Below, piece by piece: positions 60,591 through 64,000 of a stretch of 64,000 bases of DNA. The stretch's first letter is position 1. Each line of letters begins with the position of its first letter. The notes below the pieces were generated by a model. The model ran no database searches. It was given only the letters and a program-made list of their open reading frames with translations, and had not been told where the DNA came from. The stretch comes from JADLDB01 sp040752975. GTDB lineage: Bacteria > Myxococcota > Myxococcia > Myxococcales > Myxococcaceae. The position numbers and the translations under genes are program-made. The DNA lies in NCBI GenBank assembly GCA_040752975.1, contig JBFMHF010000014.1, positions 1 to 64,000 on the forward strand, given 5' to 3'.

Positions 60591-63500
60591 TCACCCGGCC
60601 GAAAGTGGCGTGGACCAGGCCTTGAGGACGCGCAGGCCCATGCGAACGTGCTCGAAGCGCTCGGCCCGTGAGCCGCCGGGCTCAGGCGCCACGGCGGTGT
60701 CGATGCGCGAGGTCGCCGCGGCCCGGGCCCTGTCCGCCAGCGCCACCTGTCCCTGCGCATCCAGAGCGCGCGCCCTCGAGAGATCGAGCTGGGCCGCGTA
60801 CACGTCGACGGACGCGCGGAAGGCCACGTCGCCGCCGGCGCCCAGCGTGGTGACGGCCGAGTCGAAGTCCTCCGCCGCGCCGGGCTTGTCGGTGAAGGCC
60901 CTGAGCGCGCCGCGCGCCCCGTAGGCGAGGCCGGCGTGGCGCTTGTCTCCTACCGCGAGGAAGAGGGACAGCGCCTCGTCGAGCAGCTCGCCGCCGGCCT
61001 CGACTTCGCGTTGCTCGAGGAGCAGCAGCGCGTGGTTCAACAGGCAGATGGCCTCGAAGCGGCGGTTGCCGACCTCCTGGTTGATGAGGACCGCGCGCCG
61101 GTACACGGCGATGGCCCGCGCGCCCGCGCCGCGATCGCGCTCGAGATCGCCCAGGTTGGTGAGGGCGATGCCTTCGCTGCGGCGGTTGCCGAGATCGCGA
61201 TGCACGGCGATGGCCCGGTTCAAGCTGTCTTCCGCTTCCTTCCACGCGCCGCGGATCTGCTGGAGCGTGGCCAGGTTGGACAGCGTCACGCCCTCGAAGC
61301 GGCGATCGCCCGTCTTCTTGTGCATCTCCAGCGCCGCGACGTAGAGATCCTGCGCGTCGTCGAGGCGCCCCTTCTCCTGGGCGATGGCGCCCATGTTGGC
61401 CAGCACGCGGCCCTGCATGCGCTCGTCGCGCACCTTGCGGAGATCTCTCAGCGCGCGCTCGTACAGCACCTCCGCCTCCACGAGGCTGCCTTCCTGCTTT
61501 CGGACGCTGCCGAGGTAGGCCAGCGCCCGGGCCTGCCCGGCGGGATCGCTGACGGAAGAGAGGACGGCCTCGAGATCCGCCGCGGCTTCCCGGGGTTTCC
61601 CGCGCGCCAGCAGCACCCGGGCCCTCGCCTCGAGACCCGGCGCGCGGTCCTCCGGGGAGTCCAGCTGAGCCAGCGTGGTGTCCAGCATGGTGCGCTGGCC
61701 GCCGTAGGGCCCACGCACCACGAAGAAGGCGTCGAGGGCCAGCAGCACCCGCAGGGCGTTGCGGGCGCCGTCCTTGCCCTGGGCCAGCCACCACCGCCAC
61801 GCCGCGACGAGGTTCTCACGCTCGGTGGCCAGCACGTCCAGCACGCCGCCGCCCTTCTCGGCTTCCTCACCCAGCGTCTCTCCGAAGCGCAAGAACCACT
61901 CCGCGTGGCGGCGGCGGGCCCGCTCTTCCTCCTCGGGGAGGCGGCCCACCACGCGCGTGCGCAGCGACTCGTACATGACGTAGCGGGGCGAGTCGCTGGT
62001 GGCCGAGTAGGAGACGCGCAGGAGCGACTTCTGGCGCAGCTTGTGGAGCGCCTGCAGCACGGCCTCGGCGTCGACGCTGGGCTTGCCGGGCACGCGCAGC
62101 ACACGCACCGCGGCTTCGGCGGTGAAGCCGGCGGCGAAGACGGTGCACTGGGCGAGGGCGGCGCGCTCGGCGTCCGTCAGCATGTCCCAGCTGGCCTCGA
62201 AGGCCTCGTCGACGCCCCGCAGGCTGCCGCGTGAGCCTTCCGAGGTGTCGTCCAGCTGATCTCGCAGCGCCTCCAGCGGGGAGTCGGCCATCTGCGCGGC
62301 GGCGAGCTCGATCGCCAGGGGCATGCCGTCGAGGCGGCGCACCAGCTCGCGCACCGCTTCGCGCGCCCACTTCCCGGTGGGGAAGCGGGGGTTGGACTGG
62401 GTGGCCCGCTCGAGGAAGAGGGTGGCCGCGTCGGACTCCGCTTCGTCTCCGCCCTCGAGGCGCAGGGGGCTGACCTCGTACGTCTTCTCTGCCTCCACCT
62501 CGAGCGCCACGCGCGAGCCCACGAGGAAGCGCACGCCGCGCGCCGCTTCCAGCCAGGCGGTGAGCGCTTCGCCGGCTTCGTTCTGCAGGTGCTCGACGTT
62601 GTCCAGCACCACCAGGCAGCGGCGACGCGAGGCCAGGAGGGCGCTGACCCCTTCGACCGGGTTGCCCCCGGGAGGCAGCGCCGCGCCCATCGCCTCGGCC
62701 ACGGCGAGGCACAGGCCTTCCAGGTCGCGGGCGGCGGTGGCGTCGGCGAAGAAGACGCGGCCCGAGTAGTTCGCGGCCTGCTGCCGCGCCGCCTCGCGCG
62801 CCAGCCGGGACTTGCCGACGCCTCCGGGGCCGAGCAGCGTCACCAGGCGATCGCCTGCACCCAGCATCTGGTGGAGATCGGCCAGCTCGCCCGCGCGGCC
62901 GATGAGGCTCCCTTCCTCCACCACCGGCACGCGGAACTCCGTCATCGCGTCCGCGTCGGGCTCGGCTTCGTCGGGCGGCGCGCGCGTCTCCCGGGTGTCG
63001 GGCTGGGGAGGAGGGGCCGGGCGGCGCCGCTCGGCGCGCGTGACGTCCGAGCGCGAGGCGTTGGCGTCGATCTGCGCGGTGGGCTCTTCGTCGGGGGCGA
63101 GGCCCTCGGCGTGCCCCGCCTCGGGGATGAGCCGGCGGATCAACGCCGCCAGCGCCCGGGCGCCCTGCGTCAGCTCGTATTGATCGCACACCGTGTCGAT
63201 GGCCTCGACAAACTCGGCCGCGCGCTGGAAGCGGCCTTCGGGCTCGCGGGCCAGCGCCTTGAGCACCAGCGCGTCCACCTCGGGCGGCACGTCGGCGCGG
63301 TACATGGACGGCGGCGCCACCTGGCAGGCGATGAGGCGCTGCAGCGTCTCGGGCACGGTGTCGCCACGGAAGAGCCGCCGGCCGGTGAGGGACTCCCACA
63401 GACAGATGCCCAGCGCGAAGAGATCCGTCCGCCCGTCCACCTTCTTCCCGTCGGCCTGTTCGGGCGACATGTACGCCAGCTTCCCCTTCACCAGGCCGGG

Positions 63501-64000
63501 GGTGGTGAACTGGAAGCGCTGCTCGGCGCGCGCCACTCCGAAGTCGATCAACTTCACCGCGCCCGCGCGCCCGAGGAGCACGTTGTGGGGCGTGACGTCG
63601 CGGTGCACCACGTGGAGCGGCCGGCCTTCGGGATCGCGCGCGTTGTGCGCGTGCTCGAGCGCGCTCGCGATGCAGCCCGCCACGTAGAGGCACACCCCGA
63701 GGCTGACGTACTCGCCCGCCTTCGCCGCCGACTTCATCACCTGGCTCAGGCTGGCGCCCTCGACGTACTCCATGCGGATGTACCACTCGCCCTCCACCTC
63801 CCCGAGCTCGTCGATGCGGATGATGTGCGGGTGCCGCAGACGCGCGGCGATCCGCGTCTCGTCGAGAAAGCCCCGCAAAACCTCCCCGTCTGGCACCATC
63901 GTTGACAGAATCCGCTTGATGACGACGGGCCGCTGCACCCCCGGCGCACGCGCGAGGAAGACTTCCCCCATGCCGCCCCGGCCAAGTAGCGAGACCAACG
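60591..64000 (-). CDS. Ser/Thr kinase - ATPase - TPR regulator (start outside window)
   Basis: At least 1135 residues; the N-terminus is cut by the window edge just before the glycine loop (LLGRGGMGEVFLA). Kinase landmarks are VVIKRI, HRDVTPHN, DFGVARAE and YMSPEQADGKKVDGRTDLFA. A Pro-rich linker follows. Then comes an NTPase with P-loop LLGPGGVGKSRLA (about residue 385), Walker-B-like RCLVVLDNVEHL, and LDGMPLAIELAAAQMAD, as in AfsR/LuxR-type and NB-ARC regulators. The C-terminal 450 residues are TPRs (for example LANMGAIAQEKGRLDDAQDL, LSNLATLQQIRGAWKEAEDS). No membrane segment is visible. It should be a cytoplasmic signal integrator. 75 bases separate it from the A2M pair. Confidence 0.9.
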   Translation of the reverse strand, partial: LVSLLGRGGMGEVFLARAPGVQRPVVIKRILSTMVPDGEVLRGFLDETRIAARLRHPHIIRIDELGEVEGEWYIRMEYVEGASLSQVMKSAAKAGEYVSLGVCLYVAGCIASALEHAHNARDPEGRPLHVVHRDVTPHNVLLGRAGAVKLIDFGVARAEQRFQFTTPGLVKGKLAYMSPEQADGKKVDGRTDLFALGICLWESLTGRRLFRGDTVPETLQRLIACQVAPPSMYRADVPPEVDALVLKALAREPEGRFQRAAEFVEAIDTVCDQYELTQGARALAALIRRLIPEAGHAEGLAPDEEPTAQIDANASRSDVTRAERRRPAPPPQPDTRETRAPPDEAEPDADAMTEFRVPVVEEGSLIGRAGELADLHQMLGAGDRLVTLLGPGGVGKSRLAREAARQQAANYSGRVFFADATAARDLEGLCLAVAEAMGAALPPGGNPVEGVSALLASRRRCLVVLDNVEHLQNEAGEALTAWLEAARGVRFLVGSRVALEVEAEKTYEVSPLRLEGGDEAESDAATLFLERATQSNPRFPTGKWAREAVRELVRRLDGMPLAIELAAAQMADSPLEALRDQLDDTSEGSRGSLRGVDEAFEASWDMLTDAERAALAQCTVFAAGFTAEAAVRVLRVPGKPSVDAEAVLQALHKLRQKSLLRVSYSATSDSPRYVMYESLRTRVVGRLPEEEERARRRHAEWFLRFGETLGEEAEKGGGVLDVLATERENLVAAWRWWLAQGKDGARNALRVLLALDAFFVVRGPYGGQRTMLDTTLAQLDSPEDRAPGLEARARVLLARGKPREAAADLEAVLSSVSDPAGQARALAYLGSVRKQEGSLVEAEVLYERALRDLRKVRDERMQGRVLANMGAIAQEKGRLDDAQDLYVAALEMHKKTGDRRFEGVTLSNLATLQQIRGAWKEAEDSLNRAIAVHRDLGNRRSEGIALTNLGDLERDRGAGARAIAVYRRAVLINQEVGNRRFEAICLLNHALLLLEQREVEAGGELLDEALSLFLAVGDKRHAGLAYGARGALRAFTDKPGAAEDFDSAVTTLGAGGDVAFRASVDVYAAQLDLSRARALDAQGQVALADRARAAATSRIDTAVAPEPGGSRAERFEHVRMGLRVLKAWSTPLSAG

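Noticed and set aside
58158..60671. Long plus-strand open frame opposite the A2M N-terminal half
   Set aside because: Composition is that of a shadow frame (His, Arg, Val, Leu), with no known motif.

Overview
The window is about 64 kb of very GC-rich, tightly packed bacterial chromosome. Several features point to a myxobacterium (Myxococcota, most likely the Cystobacterineae branch). These are eukaryote-like Ser/Thr kinases with HRDVSPQN/HRDVTPHN catalytic loops, a kinase-ATPase-TPR fusion, an FHA-sigma54 activator, AgmX/PglI-type domains, many lipoproteins and outer-membrane proteins, and large TPR proteins. This assignment is an inference from gene content; no rRNA or other taxonomic marker is present. 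I found no tRNA or rRNA genes, CRISPR arrays, insertion sequences or phage genes, and no gene-free stretch longer than 300 bases.

Layout. 1-8.9 kb: a small sigma-region-4-like basic protein, a peptidase-like protein that seems to have lost its zinc motif (divergent from an M23 peptidase), an RluA pseudouridine synthase, a lipoprotein, an outer-membrane protein, a beta-propeller/di-haem cytochrome lipoprotein and a glycosyltransferase. 8.9-20.4 kb: a large TPR protein, an FHA-sigma54 activator, a methyltransferase overlapping an AgmX/PglI protein, D-aminoacyl-tRNA deacylase, an orphan PhnD-like binding protein, a class II photolyase and a three-gene GMC oxidoreductase cassette. 20.4-32 kb: a DUF4261 protein with a histone-like tail, an envelope-stress or metal-type operon (Spy-like protein, small anchored protein, response regulator, His-rich sensor kinase, Cys-repeat lipoprotein), several unrecognised proteins, an FHA protein and a second two-component pair. 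32-43.9 kb: a second propeller/cytochrome paralogue, gpsA, surface lipoproteins, a membrane-anchored winged-helix protein, an amidohydrolase and a NatAB-like ABC exporter.

43.9-51.2 kb is a seven-gene run with overlapping or nearly touching ends. It comprises PspA, an anchored NMT1-like binding protein, a coiled-coil membrane protein, a large lipoprotein, a LolD/MacB-type ATPase, an FtsX-type permease and a membrane protein. It is the best candidate here for an undescribed envelope system. 51.2-64 kb holds a PEGA-tailed Ser/Thr kinase, an AAA+ ATPase, an alpha-2-macroglobulin split over two overlapping genes (no thioester; two AgmX-like domains inserted), and a truncated kinase-ATPase-TPR regulator that runs off the window end.

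A theme across the window is envelope maintenance and signalling. Another is a TAGNNT-like hexamer placed 8-10 nt upstream of several start codons, which suggests leaderless or nearly leaderless transcripts.
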